Numbered from the stretch's first letter, positions 34,394 to 43,718 are shown. The stretch is DNA of 64,000 nucleotides from Caulobacter sp. (GCF_017744445.1 NZ_JAGIBH010000002.1:310001-374000), one strand, 5' to 3'. A program made the numbers and translations. The notes: generated by a model from the letters alone, not told the origin.

Positions 34394-34529
34394 GCGCCCC
34401 CTCCGTCTCGCTGCGTATCCGCAGCGATCCACCTCCCCCGTTTCACGAGGGAGGAGGCGGCTGAACCCTCCTGCCCCGCTTGCGGGGGAGGTGGCGCGCC
34501 GTCGATAGACGGCGTGACGGAGGGGGCGC
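34394..34529. repeat. Palindromic intergenic repeat, family C
   Basis: A 136-bp element bounded by perfect 14-bp inverted ends GCGCCCCCTCCGTC / GACGGAGGGGGCGC. It contains internal short hairpins (CTCCCCCG...GGGGGAGG and GTCGATAGAC). It starts directly after the GGDEF-EAL stop and ends 29 bp before the aminotransferase ATG. Confidence 0.8.
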
Positions 34530-34558
34530 AAACCCGCCCACCATGCTACGCAACCGCC

Positions 34559-35725
34559 ATGGTTCACCCCGTCTTCGACAACCTGCCCACCACGATCTTC
34601 GAGCGCATGAGCGGCCTGGCCCGCCAGCACGGCGCGATCAACCTCGGTCAGGGGTTCCCCGACGACCAGGGCCCCCTGCCCGTGCGCGAGGCCGCCGCCC
34701 GGGCGCTGATCGAGGGCTCCAACCAGTATCCGCCGATGCGCGGCCTGCCCGAGCTGCGCGCCGCCGTCGCCGGGCACTATGGGCGGACGCAGGACCTGCA
34801 ACTTGACCCCGACACCGAGATCGTCGTCACCTCCGGCGCGACCGAGGCCCTGGCGGCGGCGTTCACCGCGCTGATCTCGCCGGGCGACGAGGTGGTGCTG
34901 TTCCAGCCGCTGTACGACGCCTACCTGCCGCTGGTGCGCCGGGCGGGCGGGATCCCCCGACTGGTCCGCCTGGCGCCGCCCGACTGGCGCTTCACGCGCG
35001 AGATGCTGGAGGCGGTGTTCAGCGACAGGACCCGCATGGTGGTCCTGAACAGCCCGCTGAACCCGGCCGCCGTCGTCACGCCGGAAGAGGACCTGGCGCT
35101 GCTCGCCGAGTTCTGCGTGAAGCACGATGCGATCGCCGTCTGTGACGAGGTCTGGGAGGCCGTGGTCTTCGACGGCCGCCACCATCGCCCGCTGATCACC
35201 TTCCCCGGCATGCGCGAGCGCACGGTGAAGATCGGCTCGGCCGGCAAGCTGTTCGGCATGACCGGCTGGAAGGTCGGCTTCCTGATGGCCGCTCCCGCCC
35301 TGACCAATGCCCTGGCGGCCGCGCACCAGTTCCTGACCTTCACGACGCCGCCCAACCTTCAGGCGGGCGTGGCGTGGGGGCTGGAGAACCACCGCGCCTG
35401 GTTCGACGAGATGCCGGCTGATTTGCAGCGATCGCGGGACCGGCTGACGGCGGGGCTACGGGCGGCGGGGTATGTCGTGCTGGAGAGCCAGGGGACGTAC
35501 TTCCTGAACGTCGACTTGGCGGCGTCGGGCGTGGCGCTGGACGACGTGACGTTCTGCGAGCGGTGTGTGGTCGAGTTCGGGGTGGCGGCGATCCCGGTGT
35601 CGGCGTTCTTCGCCGAAACCCCGGTGACGAACGTGGTGCGGCTGTGTTTTGCGAAGGCGGATGGGACGTTGGATGCGGCGGTGGAGCGGTTGGCGAGGGC
35701 GAAGGCTTCTTTCGCCCAACCCTAA
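34559..35725 (+). CDS. Class I/II pyridoxal-phosphate aminotransferase (KAT/YbdL-like)
   Basis: A 388-residue cytoplasmic PLP enzyme of aminotransferase fold type I. It resembles kynurenine/methionine aminotransferases: INLGQGFPDDQGP at the N-terminus, NQYPPMRGLPELR, VTSGATEALAAAF, LNSPLNPAA (where most relatives have NPHNP), CDEVWEAVVFDG and the Schiff-base Lys in IGSAGKLFGMTGWKVG. The C-terminal Arg that binds substrate carboxylate is in VVRLCFAK. The start is ATG 34559 (MVHPVFDNLPTTIFERMSGL); no good ribosome binding site precedes it, as a family C repeat ends 29 bp upstream. The substrate is uncertain; 2-oxoacid:methionine/aromatic transamination is likely. Confidence 0.88.
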   Translation: MVHPVFDNLPTTIFERMSGLARQHGAINLGQGFPDDQGPLPVREAAARALIEGSNQYPPMRGLPELRAAVAGHYGRTQDLQLDPDTEIVVTSGATEALAAAFTALISPGDEVVLFQPLYDAYLPLVRRAGGIPRLVRLAPPDWRFTREMLEAVFSDRTRMVVLNSPLNPAAVVTPEEDLALLAEFCVKHDAIAVCDEVWEAVVFDGRHHRPLITFPGMRERTVKIGSAGKLFGMTGWKVGFLMAAPALTNALAAAHQFLTFTTPPNLQAGVAWGLENHRAWFDEMPADLQRSRDRLTAGLRAAGYVVLESQGTYFLNVDLAASGVALDDVTFCERCVVEFGVAAIPVSAFFAETPVTNVVRLCFAKADGTLDAAVERLARAKASFAQP

Positions 35726-35728
35726 CTT

Positions 35729-35844
35729 CCGTCATTCCCGCCCTTGTGGCGGGAACCCCTGGTTCAGCTGGCAGGTGAGAGACAAACGGCCCTCCGCACC
35801 TGCGGCGGACAGAGGGGTTCCCGCCACAAGGGCGGGAATGACGG
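35729..35844. repeat. Palindromic intergenic repeat, family B copy 1
   Basis: 116 bp with perfect 32-bp inverted ends, each beginning CCGTCATTCCCGCCC and ending GGGAACCCCT. The central part reads GGTTCAGCTGGCAGGTGAG and then CCTCCGCACCTGCGGCGGA. Further copies are at 39387, 43523 and 52363. It lies at a convergent gene end. Confidence 0.9.
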
Positions 35845-35874
35845 AGTTATAGATGGGAATGTAGGTGCGCTCCC

Positions 35875-38460
35875 CTAAAGCGCGCTCAGCCCCGCCGCCA
35901 ACTCCCGCGCCACACCCCGCGCCAGGCACCGGTCCATCGCCGACAGCAGATTCCGCAGATCAATCGGCTTGGCCACGTGCGCATCGCACCCGGCCTCCAG
36001 GCACGTCTTGATCTGCGCCGACATCACATCCGCCGTCAGCGCGATCACCGGCAGCTTCGCGAAACGCGGATCCCGCCGCAGCCGCCGCGTGGCTTCCAGG
36101 CCGTCCAGCACCGGCATGTTGACGTCCATCAGCACGATGTCGACCGGTTCGACCTCCAGCGCGTCCAGGGCCTGCTGGCCGTTCTCGGCCTCGATCAGCT
36201 CGCAATCGAACGGGTCGAGGAACAGGCGGATGACCCGGCGGTTGACCGGGTGGTCGTCGACCACCAGCACCCGGCGGCCTTGCAACGCCGCGAAGCCGCC
36301 GGCCTCTTCGTCGCCCGTCTCGGCCTCCCACACCGGGACGTCGGCGGCCTCGGCGGCGTCGACCAGCATCTCGATCGTGAAGACCGAGCCCAGGCCTTCC
36401 TCGCTCTCGACGCGGATTTCGCCGCGCATCATCTCGACCAGGCGGCGGGTGATGTTCAGCCCCAGGCCCGTGCCGCCGAAATTGCGGGTGGTCGAGGCGT
36501 CGGCCTGCACGAAGGGCCGGAACAGCTTGCCGACCGTGGCCTCGTTCATGCCGATACCGGTGTCAGCCACGCGCAAGCGCACCCGGACGCGGCCTTCGTC
36601 TTCCGGGTAGCAGGCCAGGGCCACCTCGACCTTGCCGTGGGTGGTGAACTTCAGGGCGTTGGAGACCAGGTTCGTCAGGCACTGGCGCACCCGCACCCCG
36701 TCGAACATCAACGGCCCCGGCGCCTCGCTCTCCAGCTTGAAGGTCAGGCAGACGCCCTTCTCGCGGGCCGTGGGCTGATAGCCGTTGACCAGGCGCGAGC
36801 AGGTCTGGACCAGGTCGCCGACCGTCGGGGCGATCTCCAGCTTGCCGGCCTCGATCTTGGAGAGGTCCAGAATATCGTTCAGCAGCACCAGCAGGGTGTC
36901 GCCGCTGTCCATGATCAGGTCGACCTGGTCGCGTTGATCCTGGGTCAGCTGGCCGGCGCGCAGGGCCTGGCCCACGCCCAGCATGCCGTTCAGCGGCGTG
37001 CGCAGCTCGTGGCTCATCACCGCCAGGAACGCGGACTTGGCCTTGTTGGCGGCCTCGGCGTGCTCCTGCGCATCCTTGAAGCGGCGCGAGGCCCGGCGTT
37101 GGTGCACGGCCCAGGCCACGCCGCCGGCGACCAGCACGCCCAGCAGCAGCGCGATCACCACCGAGGCCCGCGCCAGGCTGCGGCTCAGGCGGACTTCCTC
37201 GGTCAGGCGGCGGTTGTCGTCGCGCTTGGCGCGCAGCTCGCTGTCCAGGGCCGAGGACATCTCGGCGACGCTGCGCGAGTGGTCACGGTCGGCCTCGACG
37301 CCGTCGATGCGCCGCCAGGCGTCCAGTTTGCGGAAGGCGTCGGCCCCGCGCCCCTCGGCCTGGTCGATATAGGCGTCGATCAGGTTTTCCAGATGCGGGT
37401 CGCGGGTGGCCAGGGTCGTCGGGATGGCCTTCAGGCGCGCCAGGTCCGTGCGGGCCGCGTCGGCGTCGCCCAGCTGGGCCTCGGCCAGGGCGCGCTGGCC
37501 CAGCATCAGCACCTGCAGGCGGCGATCAGGCGCGGCCAGCTTGTCGGCGGCCGACGCCAGGCACTCCAGCACCTTGGCCGGCGCGTTGCGATAGCCGGCG
37601 ATCCGCGCGCACAGGAAGCGGTCCCAGGTGATCAGGTCCTTGTCGCCGTCGGCCGCGGTCATCTTGTGATGCAAGACGGCGAACCGCTCGGCCGCGTCCA
37701 GTTCGCCCAGGTCGGCGGCGGTGTAGGCGATGTCGTAGACCCGCTCGATCTTGCGCAGGTAGAAGGCGTCGCGCTCGTCCAGGCGCGCGGCCTGGGCCAT
37801 GTGGTCCAGGGCCCCTTCCTTGTCGCCGATGTCCGACAGCGTGTAGCTGTGCACCTGGTGCAGCTCGGCCAGCAGCGGCTGGGCGATGCGGCCGCGCTTC
37901 TCCAGGTCGGTGGTCAGGTCGGCGGCCAGGCGGGCGGCCTGCGCCCAGCGTCCCACCTGCCCCAGGTGGCGCACCCGCTCGATGCCGGCCATCAGCCGGA
38001 TGTCCGAGCCCGACCGCAGCATGAACCGGCCCCAGTCGGCGTCGGTGAAGGCGCGGAAACCCCGCGTCTCGTGGCGATAGGCGACGCTCTCCAGATCGAC
38101 CAGCGTCGCCAGGGCCTGATCGTGGTCGCGGGCGGCGACCGCGCGGGCCTCCTTGGCCCAGGCGTCGAAGCGACCGGGGATCTGGTTGCTCTTGTAGGCG
38201 TACAGCACCCGCCACAGGCCAAACAGCCGGGCCTGGCCGCGCTCGTTGATCGCGCGCCGGCCGGCGCGCTCGATGTCCTCGTTGTCGCGCGGCGGGTTGC
38301 GGGTCTCGTGGGCGCCGATCTCGCGGCTCAACTGGTCCAGTCGCTGGCCCAAGGGGAGGTTCGCCTCGGGAACGTTTCTCTGGGGAATACTGGTCTGCGC
38401 CCCGGCGGCGGTGGCCGCGAGACTGGCGAACATGACAAGGGACGTGAGCAAGCGCCGCAT
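35875..38460 (-). CDS. Hybrid sensor histidine kinase with periplasmic helical-repeat input
   Basis: Inner-membrane hybrid kinase of 861 residues from ATG 38460 (signal [20 protein letters not shown]). Residues about 25-430 are an alpha-helical, TPR-like periplasmic sensor region (repeats such as [22 protein letters not shown]). A membrane helix lies at 433-454. HisKA has phospho-acceptor His484 ([10 protein letters not shown]), followed by an HATPase with N box ([12 protein letters not shown]) and G boxes (DTGIGM, GGTGLGL). A receiver begins at about 729 with phospho-acceptor Asp779 ([12 protein letters not shown]). There is no Hpt domain or DNA-binding partner next to it; it must signal through a distant Hpt such as ChpT (inference). 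The input is unknown. Confidence 0.9.
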   Translation of the reverse strand: MRRLLTSLVMFASLAATAAGAQTSIPQRNVPEANLPLGQRLDQLSREIGAHETRNPPRDNEDIERAGRRAINERGQARLFGLWRVLYAYKSNQIPGRFDAWAKEARAVAARDHDQALATLVDLESVAYRHETRGFRAFTDADWGRFMLRSGSDIRLMAGIERVRHLGQVGRWAQAARLAADLTTDLEKRGRIAQPLLAELHQVHSYTLSDIGDKEGALDHMAQAARLDERDAFYLRKIERVYDIAYTAADLGELDAAERFAVLHHKMTAADGDKDLITWDRFLCARIAGYRNAPAKVLECLASAADKLAAPDRRLQVLMLGQRALAEAQLGDADAARTDLARLKAIPTTLATRDPHLENLIDAYIDQAEGRGADAFRKLDAWRRIDGVEADRDHSRSVAEMSSALDSELRAKRDDNRRLTEEVRLSRSLARASVVIALLLGVLVAGGVAWAVHQRRASRRFKDAQEHAEAANKAKSAFLAVMSHELRTPLNGMLGVGQALRAGQLTQDQRDQVDLIMDSGDTLLVLLNDILDLSKIEAGKLEIAPTVGDLVQTCSRLVNGYQPTAREKGVCLTFKLESEAPGPLMFDGVRVRQCLTNLVSNALKFTTHGKVEVALACYPEDEGRVRVRLRVADTGIGMNEATVGKLFRPFVQADASTTRNFGGTGLGLNITRRLVEMMRGEIRVESEEGLGSVFTIEMLVDAAEAADVPVWEAETGDEEAGGFAALQGRRVLVVDDHPVNRRVIRLFLDPFDCELIEAENGQQALDALEVEPVDIVLMDVNMPVLDGLEATRRLRRDPRFAKLPVIALTADVMSAQIKTCLEAGCDAHVAKPIDLRNLLSAMDRCLARGVARELAAGLSAL

Positions 38461-38524
38461 TGGCGCTGAGATTTCGCGGGTATAGATGTGAGAAGAGTTA
38501 AGCTTACCGCGCAGGTTGCCAGGA

Positions 38525-39289
38525 TCAGATCGTGGCGCCCCCATCCACTACCAGAGCTTGTCCAGTCATGAAGCTGCCGGCCTTCGAGGCCAGGTAGATC
38601 GCCGCGCCCGCCAGCTCGTCCGGCTCGCCGATTCGGCGCAGCGGCACGCCCTTGGTCGAGCGCTCCAGGGTCTCGGGATTGTCCCACAGCGCCTTGGCGA
38701 AATCGGTCTTGATCAGGCCCGGCGCGATGCAGTTGACCCGCACGTTGTCGGGGCCGAACTCGTGAGCCAGGTTGCGGGCCAGCTGGAAGTCGGCGGCCTT
38801 TGAGATGTTGTAGGCCCCGATGATGGCGTTGCCGCGCAGGCCGCCGATCGACGACACGATGATGATCGCCCCGTCCTTCCGCGCCCGCATTTCCGGAGCG
38901 ACCATGCCGATCAGCCAGTGATTGCTGATGATGTTGTTGTCCAGGATCTTGCGGAACTGGTCGTCGCTGATCCCGGCCAGCGGGCCGTAATAGGGATTGC
39001 TGGCGGCGTTGCAGACGCAGATGTCGACCTGGCCGAAGGCTTTCAGGGTCTCGTCGACCAGGTTCCGCAGGTCGTCCTTCGAGGCGATATTGGCCGGGAC
39101 CGCGATCGCCGTGCCCGCCCCGTGCCTGGCGTTGAGGGCCGCCGCGACTTCCTCGCACGGCTCGATCTTGCGCGACGAGATCACCACCTTGGCCCCGTGC
39201 TCGGCCATCCGCTCGGCGATCGCCTTGCCGATCCCGCGCGAGGATCCGGTGATGATCGCCACCTTGCCGGTCAGGTCGAAGAGGTTCAC
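38525..39289 (-). CDS. SDR-family oxidoreductase
   Basis: Short-chain dehydrogenase/reductase of 254 residues, NAD(P)-dependent. It starts at GTG 39289 with GGGAG six bases upstream. Motifs are TGSSRGIG (cofactor), CVCNAAS (NAG-like), a catalytic Ser in VSSIGG and YNISK (Tyr/Lys pair), with the end SFMTGQALVVDGG typical of classical SDRs. It is similar to the DHRS4/FabG-like group that reduces ketones or oxidises secondary alcohols. A possible TetR-type operator (39302-39313) overlaps its upstream region. The upstream neighbour is a family B repeat, and the hybrid kinase lies downstream. Confidence 0.88.
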   Translation of the reverse strand: MNLFDLTGKVAIITGSSRGIGKAIAERMAEHGAKVVISSRKIEPCEEVAAALNARHGAGTAIAVPANIASKDDLRNLVDETLKAFGQVDICVCNAASNPYYGPLAGISDDQFRKILDNNIISNHWLIGMVAPEMRARKDGAIIIVSSIGGLRGNAIIGAYNISKAADFQLARNLAHEFGPDNVRVNCIAPGLIKTDFAKALWDNPETLERSTKGVPLRRIGEPDELAGAAIYLASKAGSFMTGQALVVDGGATI

Positions 39290-39301
39290 GGCGCGCTCCC
39301 T

Positions 39302-39313
39302 AAACGCTTGTTT
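39302..39313. promoter_or_regulatory. Candidate TetR-type operator upstream of SDR gene
   Basis: AAACGCTTGTTT has inverted AAAC/GTTT arms and lies 13-24 bp upstream of the SDR start codon, within the promoter/leader. Sequences of this shape are common TetR-family sites at fatty-acid and ketone dehydrogenase genes. No tetR gene is nearby. Confidence 0.35.
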
Positions 39314-39386
39314 GAAAGGAGAGTGCGGCGGGGAGGCTTGTGGGTCAAGGGTGGGTCAAAGATTGGGAACGCCTTCCCAAATACTC

Positions 39387-39502
39387 CCGTCATTCCCGCC
39401 CTTGTGGCGGGAACCCCTGGTTAAGCTGACACGTAAGATGCAAGCGGCCCTCCGCACCTGCGGCGGACAGAGGGGTTCCCGCCACAGGGGCGGGAATGAC
39501 GG
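39387..39502. repeat. Palindromic intergenic repeat, family B copy 2
   Basis: Same 116-bp structure as at 35729 with one mismatch in the right arm (CACAGGGGCGGG instead of CACAAGGGCGGG). It lies between the SDR promoter and the 61-residue protein gene. Confidence 0.9.
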
Positions 39503-39530
39503 GTAGAGTTTAGGGTAGTTCTGAACGTCT

Positions 39531-39716
39531 TCAGTCGTGCGGATGCGCCCGCCCGATCGACTCCTCGACCGCGTCGTCCTCATCCGCGTCCTCGGGCGCG
39601 ATCACCGACGGCTCAGCCTGCCGCGCCAGGTCACGAGCGCCGACGCCGCCGCCCTGCTGGATGTTGCGTTCGACCTCGACGCTGGTCGGCTCATAAGCGT
39701 CTTCGCGTTCAGGCAT
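39531..39716 (-). CDS. Small acidic hypothetical protein
   Basis: A 61-residue protein from ATG 39716, with AGGAG eight bases upstream. The sequence starts MPEREDAYEPTSVEVERNIQ and ends in a very acidic stretch (EDADEDDAVEESIGRAHPHD). It has no hydrophobic segment or cysteine and is probably cytosolic and disordered. Function unknown; the good ribosome binding site and clean frame support it being real. Confidence 0.6.
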   Translation of the reverse strand: MPEREDAYEPTSVEVERNIQQGGGVGARDLARQAEPSVIAPEDADEDDAVEESIGRAHPHD

Positions 39717-39851
39717 GACGGTCGCTCCTGGTGTGGGTGTCACAGGCCAACGAGCCCCCGTGAAAAAAGTTTCGAGGTCGATGTCGCATCGGGTGGAAGT
39801 GCTTCGTCCTTGAGGCGAGAGTTCACTCCAACCGACAAAGGAAACGCCCCC

Positions 39852-40337
39852 ATGGCCCTCGACACCGCCGCCACCTTCCCCGCCGATCGCGAACTCGTCC
39901 TGGAACGTGTTCTCGAGGCCTCGGCCGAGAACCTCTACAAGTGCTGGACCACGCCGGAGCTGATGGAGCAGTGGTTCTGCCCCGCGCCCTGGACCGTCAA
40001 GAACGTCCGCACCGACGTACGCACCGGCGGCAACACCTTCCTGGAAATGCACGGCCCCAACGGCGAGGTCATGCCGCAGCCGGGCGTCTATCTGGAAGTC
40101 GTGCCCAACAAGAAGATCGTCTTCACCGACGCCTTCACCGAAACCTGGCAGCCCTCGGCCAAGCCGTTCATGGTCGCCATCATCACCTTCGAGGACTTGG
40201 GCGACGGCAAGACCCGCTACCGCGCCGTGGCCCGCCACTGGTCGGCCGAGGACAAGGCCGCCCACGAACAGATGGGCTTCCACGAAGGCTGGGGCATCGT
40301 GGCGGGGCAACTGGAAGCGCTGGCGAAGACGCTTTAG
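39852..40337 (+). CDS. SRPBCC/AHSA1-family protein
   Basis: A 161-residue helix-grip protein of the activator-of-Hsp90-ATPase-like (AHSA1, PF08327) group. Motifs are LVLERVLEASAENLYKCWTTPELMEQWFCP, the family's signature W-T-x-P-x-x-x-x-W-F, then NTFLEMHGPNGE, GVYLEVVPNKKIVFTDAF and a C-terminal GFHEGWGIVAGQLEALA. Such proteins bind hydrophobic ligands; many in bacteria have no assigned function. It starts at ATG 39852 (MALDTAATFPADRELVLER). It is divergent from the 61-residue gene and followed by a family A repeat. Confidence 0.88.
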   Translation: MALDTAATFPADRELVLERVLEASAENLYKCWTTPELMEQWFCPAPWTVKNVRTDVRTGGNTFLEMHGPNGEVMPQPGVYLEVVPNKKIVFTDAFTETWQPSAKPFMVAIITFEDLGDGKTRYRAVARHWSAEDKAAHEQMGFHEGWGIVAGQLEALAKTL

Positions 40338-40360
40338 GGCCCCGAAGCCTCCCCCCATCC

Positions 40361-40480
40361 GTCTCCCCGGCGAAAGCCGGGGCCCAGATCCCAAGGCTCT
40401 GAGGCTAATTGGACAGGCGCAGCGCTTCTGGACCCACCCCATCGTTCTTCCAGCTGGGCCCCGGCTTTCGCCGGGGAAAC
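40361..40480. repeat. Palindromic intergenic repeat, family A copy 3
   Basis: Left CTCCCCGGCGAAAGCCGGGG-CCCAGAT and right CAGCTGGGCCCCGGCTTTCG-CCGGGG, about 120 bp, between the convergent SRPBCC and extensin-like genes. No GANTC is seen in this copy. Confidence 0.85.
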
Positions 40481-40503
40481 GGGGGCGGGTTAGGAGCGCG
40501 CCG

Positions 40504-41256
40504 CTAAGAACACTTCGTCCACCCACTCATATCCAGATGGAAGTGGTCGCGGTGCTCGGCGTTGTAGTCCGGGCTCAGCGTGGTCAGGAACACCTTGCAG
40601 GCGCCGTCCCGTACGCGTCGCAGGAACTGACCGCGCGGGCCCGGATCGGTCCAGTCGCTCGCCACGCCGATCACCGAGCCGTCGGCCAGCCGGAAACCGG
40701 CCACGTCGATGGCGTCGGCGGTAGCGTGCTCGCTGACCGGGCCCTCCTGCAGGCCGTACATCCGCCGGCAGGCATAGGACCCGTAGTGCACCAGGGACGA
40801 CACGCCTTGGCCCAGCAGTTCGTCGGCCGCCGGCTGGACGACCTGGCGCTCCCAGATGGTCAGGGCCAGGGCCTCCTTGCAGACCAGCGGGGCGTCAGCC
40901 GGCTCGAATTTCGCCAGGCCCGCTTGCAGCTGGACGGCGTCGCGCAGCTGGCAGAACTCGCCCTCGGTACGGTCGGGGACCTCGGCATAGGTCACCCCCG
41001 CCCGGGTCATTATCCCGCGGCACAGCTTGGGATCGGCCCCCGCCCGCGCCGCCTTGACCCGCGTGGCCAGGCCCACCGGATCGACGACGCTGAGCGGCTT
41101 CCAAGGCAGGTGCTGGTCGGGGATCTTGCGCTCGGCCACGAAGGCCATCAGCAGCACGATCAGCCACAGGATCACCAGCCCGGCATAGCGGGCCAGGCGC
41201 GCGCGGTGTTTGACCTCGTGCTCGATACGAGGGTTGTGCGGTACGCGATAACGCAT
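40504..41256 (-). CDS. Extensin-like C-terminal-domain protein, copy 1
   Basis: A 250-residue protein with one N-terminal membrane anchor (YAGLVILWLIVLLMAFVA) and an extensin-like C-terminal domain (PF06904). The domain contains SYACRRMYGLQEGPVSEHATADAIDVAGF and ends LSPDYNAEHRDHFHLD, the His/Asp pattern of the M15/LAS-type zinc peptidase fold. It has several cysteines (about five) and is probably periplasmic, acting on the cell wall (inference). It is a close neighbour of a second copy (41344-42075) of the same family, same strand, 87 bp apart; the two differ substantially in sequence. Confidence 0.85.
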   Translation of the reverse strand: MRYRVPHNPRIEHEVKHRARLARYAGLVILWLIVLLMAFVAERKIPDQHLPWKPLSVVDPVGLATRVKAARAGADPKLCRGIMTRAGVTYAEVPDRTEGEFCQLRDAVQLQAGLAKFEPADAPLVCKEALALTIWERQVVQPAADELLGQGVSSLVHYGSYACRRMYGLQEGPVSEHATADAIDVAGFRLADGSVIGVASDWTDPGPRGQFLRRVRDGACKVFLTTLSPDYNAEHRDHFHLDMSGWTKCS

Positions 41257-41343
41257 GGAGCGGGGGAGCGCCCTTTAGCCGAAAAGGTTAACGCCGCACC
41301 CAAGCACGACCATGGCGACGGGTTCAACCCGCCCCTGCTCTCA

Positions 41344-42075
41344 TCAACGGCAAAGACTGTAGCCGGCCGGGTTCAGGTGCAGATGGTCGGCGTGCTCGGC
41401 GTTGTAGTCCGGGCTCAGGGTGACGCCGAACACCCGGCAGGCCCCGTCACGGGCGGCGCGGACGAAGCGGCCCTCGGGCGTATCGGCGCGGAAGTCCTTC
41501 AGCACCGTGATCCGCCGCCCGTCGGCGGTGCGGAAACCGGCCACGTCCAGGGCGTTGGCGCGAGCGTGCTCGCTGGGCCGCTCGCCGGGGCGGCCATAGA
41601 TCGTGCGGCAGGCATAGGTCCCGAGCTGGTCGATCCGGACAACCGGCGAGCCCAGGATCTCGCGCGCTCTCGGAACCGCCACCTGCCGCTCCCAGAGGGC
41701 ATAGCGCAGGGCCAGCGGACAGGTCATGACCGGCGCCTTCGGGACCAGCAGGCTCGGCGCCCGCACGGTGTCGCGGGTGGAGCAGAAGCCCTCCTCCCGC
41801 ACGGGCTGGTCGACGAAGCTGATCCCGCCCTCGCGCAGCGCCACGCGGCACTTGGCCGGATCGGCGGTGATCACGGCCAGCTTGCCCGCCGTCGCCAGGC
41901 CGATCGGCTGGCTCAGCGAGAACGGCTTCCACGGCAGGTCCTGCGGCGGCGCCAGGCGGTCGACCAGCAGGAAGGCCAGCATGCCGGCCAGGGCGAGATC
42001 CAGCAGGACCGACCACAGCTGGGCCAAGGCGAGCGTTTGCGGCGAGACGAGCTTCACCCCGGACCAACGAAGCAC
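41344..42075 (-). CDS. Extensin-like C-terminal-domain protein, copy 2
   Basis: Paralogue of the preceding gene, 243 residues. It has an N-terminal membrane helix (LWSVLLDLALAGMLAFLLV), a conserved DLPWKPFSLSQPIGLAT segment shared with copy 1 (HLPWKPLSVVDPVGLAT) and an extensin-like domain: TYACRTIYGRPGERPSEHARANALDVAGF and VTLSPDYNAEHADHLHLN. The two copies share the SEHA-x-A-x-A-x-DVAGF and SPDYNAEH-x-DH-x-HL metal-binding signatures, so they arose by duplication. Predicted periplasmic LAS-like enzyme; substrate unknown. It is divergent from the MFS transporter at 42140. Confidence 0.85.
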   Translation of the reverse strand: MLRWSGVKLVSPQTLALAQLWSVLLDLALAGMLAFLLVDRLAPPQDLPWKPFSLSQPIGLATAGKLAVITADPAKCRVALREGGISFVDQPVREEGFCSTRDTVRAPSLLVPKAPVMTCPLALRYALWERQVAVPRAREILGSPVVRIDQLGTYACRTIYGRPGERPSEHARANALDVAGFRTADGRRITVLKDFRADTPEGRFVRAARDGACRVFGVTLSPDYNAEHADHLHLNPAGYSLCR

Positions 42076-42139
42076 AACCGCCCGGGTTCACTTGGCGGCC
42101 GCATCACCCTAGATGGAAGCCGAAAGGGAGGGGACGCAG

Positions 42140-43504
42140 ATGGCCGCCGGACTGAAGATCGACAAGGACCTGGCGCCGCGCTTCGCCCTTCTGTGTCTAG
42201 GCATCTGGCTGAACGCCGCCGACACCCTGGTCACCGCCACCATCATGCCCAGCGTCGCCCGCGAGATCGGCGGCTACCAGTATTTCGGCTGGTCGGTGGC
42301 GGCCTATCTGACCGGCTCGATCGTCGCCGGGGCCTGCTCGGGCAAGCTGTCGATGGCGCTGGGGCTGCGCACCGCCACCGCCCTGACGGGCCTGGTCTAC
42401 GCCATCGGCTGCGCCATGAGCGCCCTGGCGCCCGAATTCGTCACCTTCATCGTCGGCCGACTGATCCAGGGCCTGGGCGCGGGGGCCGTCGTGGCCCTGT
42501 GCTACGTGGCCATCACCGCCCTGTTCCCCGAACACCTGTGGCCCAAGGTCTATGGCGCGGTGGCCGGGATCTGGGGCGCGGCGACCCTGCTTGGCCCGCT
42601 GCTGGGCGGCCTGTTCGCCGAGGCCCACTTCTGGCGCGGGACCTTCTGGTTCTTCGTGGTCCAGGCGGTGATCTTCGTCGGCGCGGTGATGGTCATGCTG
42701 CCCAGCGACCACACGGACCGGGGCCGCGGCCGCATCCCGACTCTGCAGCTGATCCTGCTGGTCATCGGCGTCAGCCTGATCGGCGGCGCTGGCATCGTCG
42801 CCTCGCCCCGGCTCTCGGCCGTCCTGGCCCTGGGCGGCGTGATCGGCATGGCCGCCATGCTGGCCGCCAACGCCCGCACCCAGGACCGCCTGCTGCCCCG
42901 CACGGTCGCCGACCTGCGCACCGCCACGGGCCTTGGCCTGCTGCACATCTTCGCCTGCGAGGCGGCGATCATCGGCTTCACGGTCTATGGTGCGGCCTTC
43001 ATCCAGGCCCGCCACGGCGCCTCGCCGCTGACCGCCGGCTATGTCACCGGCGCCATCGCGGCCGGCTGGACCCTGGCGGCCCTGGCCGTGGGCAACACGC
43101 CCGCCGAGAAGGACCACCGCATGATCCGCCTGGGCGCGGCCGTGATCGTGCTGGGCGCTCTAGCCAGCGCCTGGGCCACCGCGCGCGGGACCCTGGTCGA
43201 GAACGGCCTGGCCTTCCTGTTCCTGGGCAGCGGCTTTGGCCTGGCCCACGCCTTCGTCGCCCGCCGCGCCATCGCCGCCGCCCCCGCCGACGAGCAGGGC
43301 ATGGCCGCCTCGGCCGTCCCCACCGCCCTGCTGATCGGCGGCGCCGTCGGCTCTGCCGGCGCCGGCGCCCTGGCCAACGTCCTGGGCTTTGGCCACGGCA
43401 TCGATCTGGCGCTGGCGCCCGTCAACGGCCTGATGCTGTTCGGGGCGTTCCTGCCGCTGGCGCTGGTGGGGTTTGGGGCGGCTTGGCGGCTGACGCGGCG
43501 CTAG
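42140..43504 (+). CDS. MFS transporter
   Basis: A 454-residue inner-membrane protein with 12-14 hydrophobic segments. The start is ATG 42140 (MAAGLKIDKDLAPRFALLC), with GGGAGGGG six bases upstream, rather than ATG 42113. It contains TATIMPSVAREIGG in the first loop and GRLIQGLGAGAVVALCYVAI in segment 4, the features of the DHA2 (EmrB/QacA-like) drug:H+ antiporter group. The segment 2-3 motif A is weakly kept (ACSGKLSMALGLRTAT). The substrate is not predictable. It is followed by a family B repeat and by convergent genes. Confidence 0.85.
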   Translation: MAAGLKIDKDLAPRFALLCLGIWLNAADTLVTATIMPSVAREIGGYQYFGWSVAAYLTGSIVAGACSGKLSMALGLRTATALTGLVYAIGCAMSALAPEFVTFIVGRLIQGLGAGAVVALCYVAITALFPEHLWPKVYGAVAGIWGAATLLGPLLGGLFAEAHFWRGTFWFFVVQAVIFVGAVMVMLPSDHTDRGRGRIPTLQLILLVIGVSLIGGAGIVASPRLSAVLALGGVIGMAAMLAANARTQDRLLPRTVADLRTATGLGLLHIFACEAAIIGFTVYGAAFIQARHGASPLTAGYVTGAIAAGWTLAALAVGNTPAEKDHRMIRLGAAVIVLGALASAWATARGTLVENGLAFLFLGSGFGLAHAFVARRAIAAAPADEQGMAASAVPTALLIGGAVGSAGAGALANVLGFGHGIDLALAPVNGLMLFGAFLPLALVGFGAAWRLTRR

Positions 43505-43522
43505 GGCCTCTTCCCACACCGG

Positions 43523-43656
43523 CCGTCATTCCCGCCCTTGTGGCGGGAACCCCTCTATCCGCCGCTGGTGCGGGAGGGGCGGACTGCTTAGCAGGCCGCT
43601 TGCGTCTCACGTATCAGCTGAACCAGGGGTTCCCGCCACAAGGGCGGGAATGACGG
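43523..43656. repeat. Palindromic intergenic repeat, family B copy 3 (inverted, longer centre)
   Basis: 134 bp with the same inverted ends (CCGTCATTCCCGCCC and its complement). The centre is in the opposite orientation to copies 1, 2 and 4 (CGCTGGTGCGGGAGGGGCG on the left, CGTATCAGCTGAACC on the right) and about 18 bp longer. Confidence 0.88.
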
Positions 43657-43718
43657 GGTAAATTTGTTAGCTCAGCTTGGGTCCCCGCTTTCGCGGGGAT
43701 GATCGGTGAGTAGGTAAC

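Noticed and set aside
31942..34446. 834-residue minus-strand frame over the GGDEF-EAL gene
   Set aside because: Low-complexity antisense; the plus strand has complete GGDEF and EAL motifs.
40537..43653. 1038-residue plus-strand frame
   Set aside because: It crosses two extensin-like genes on the opposite strand and the MFS gene out of phase, with no family resemblance.
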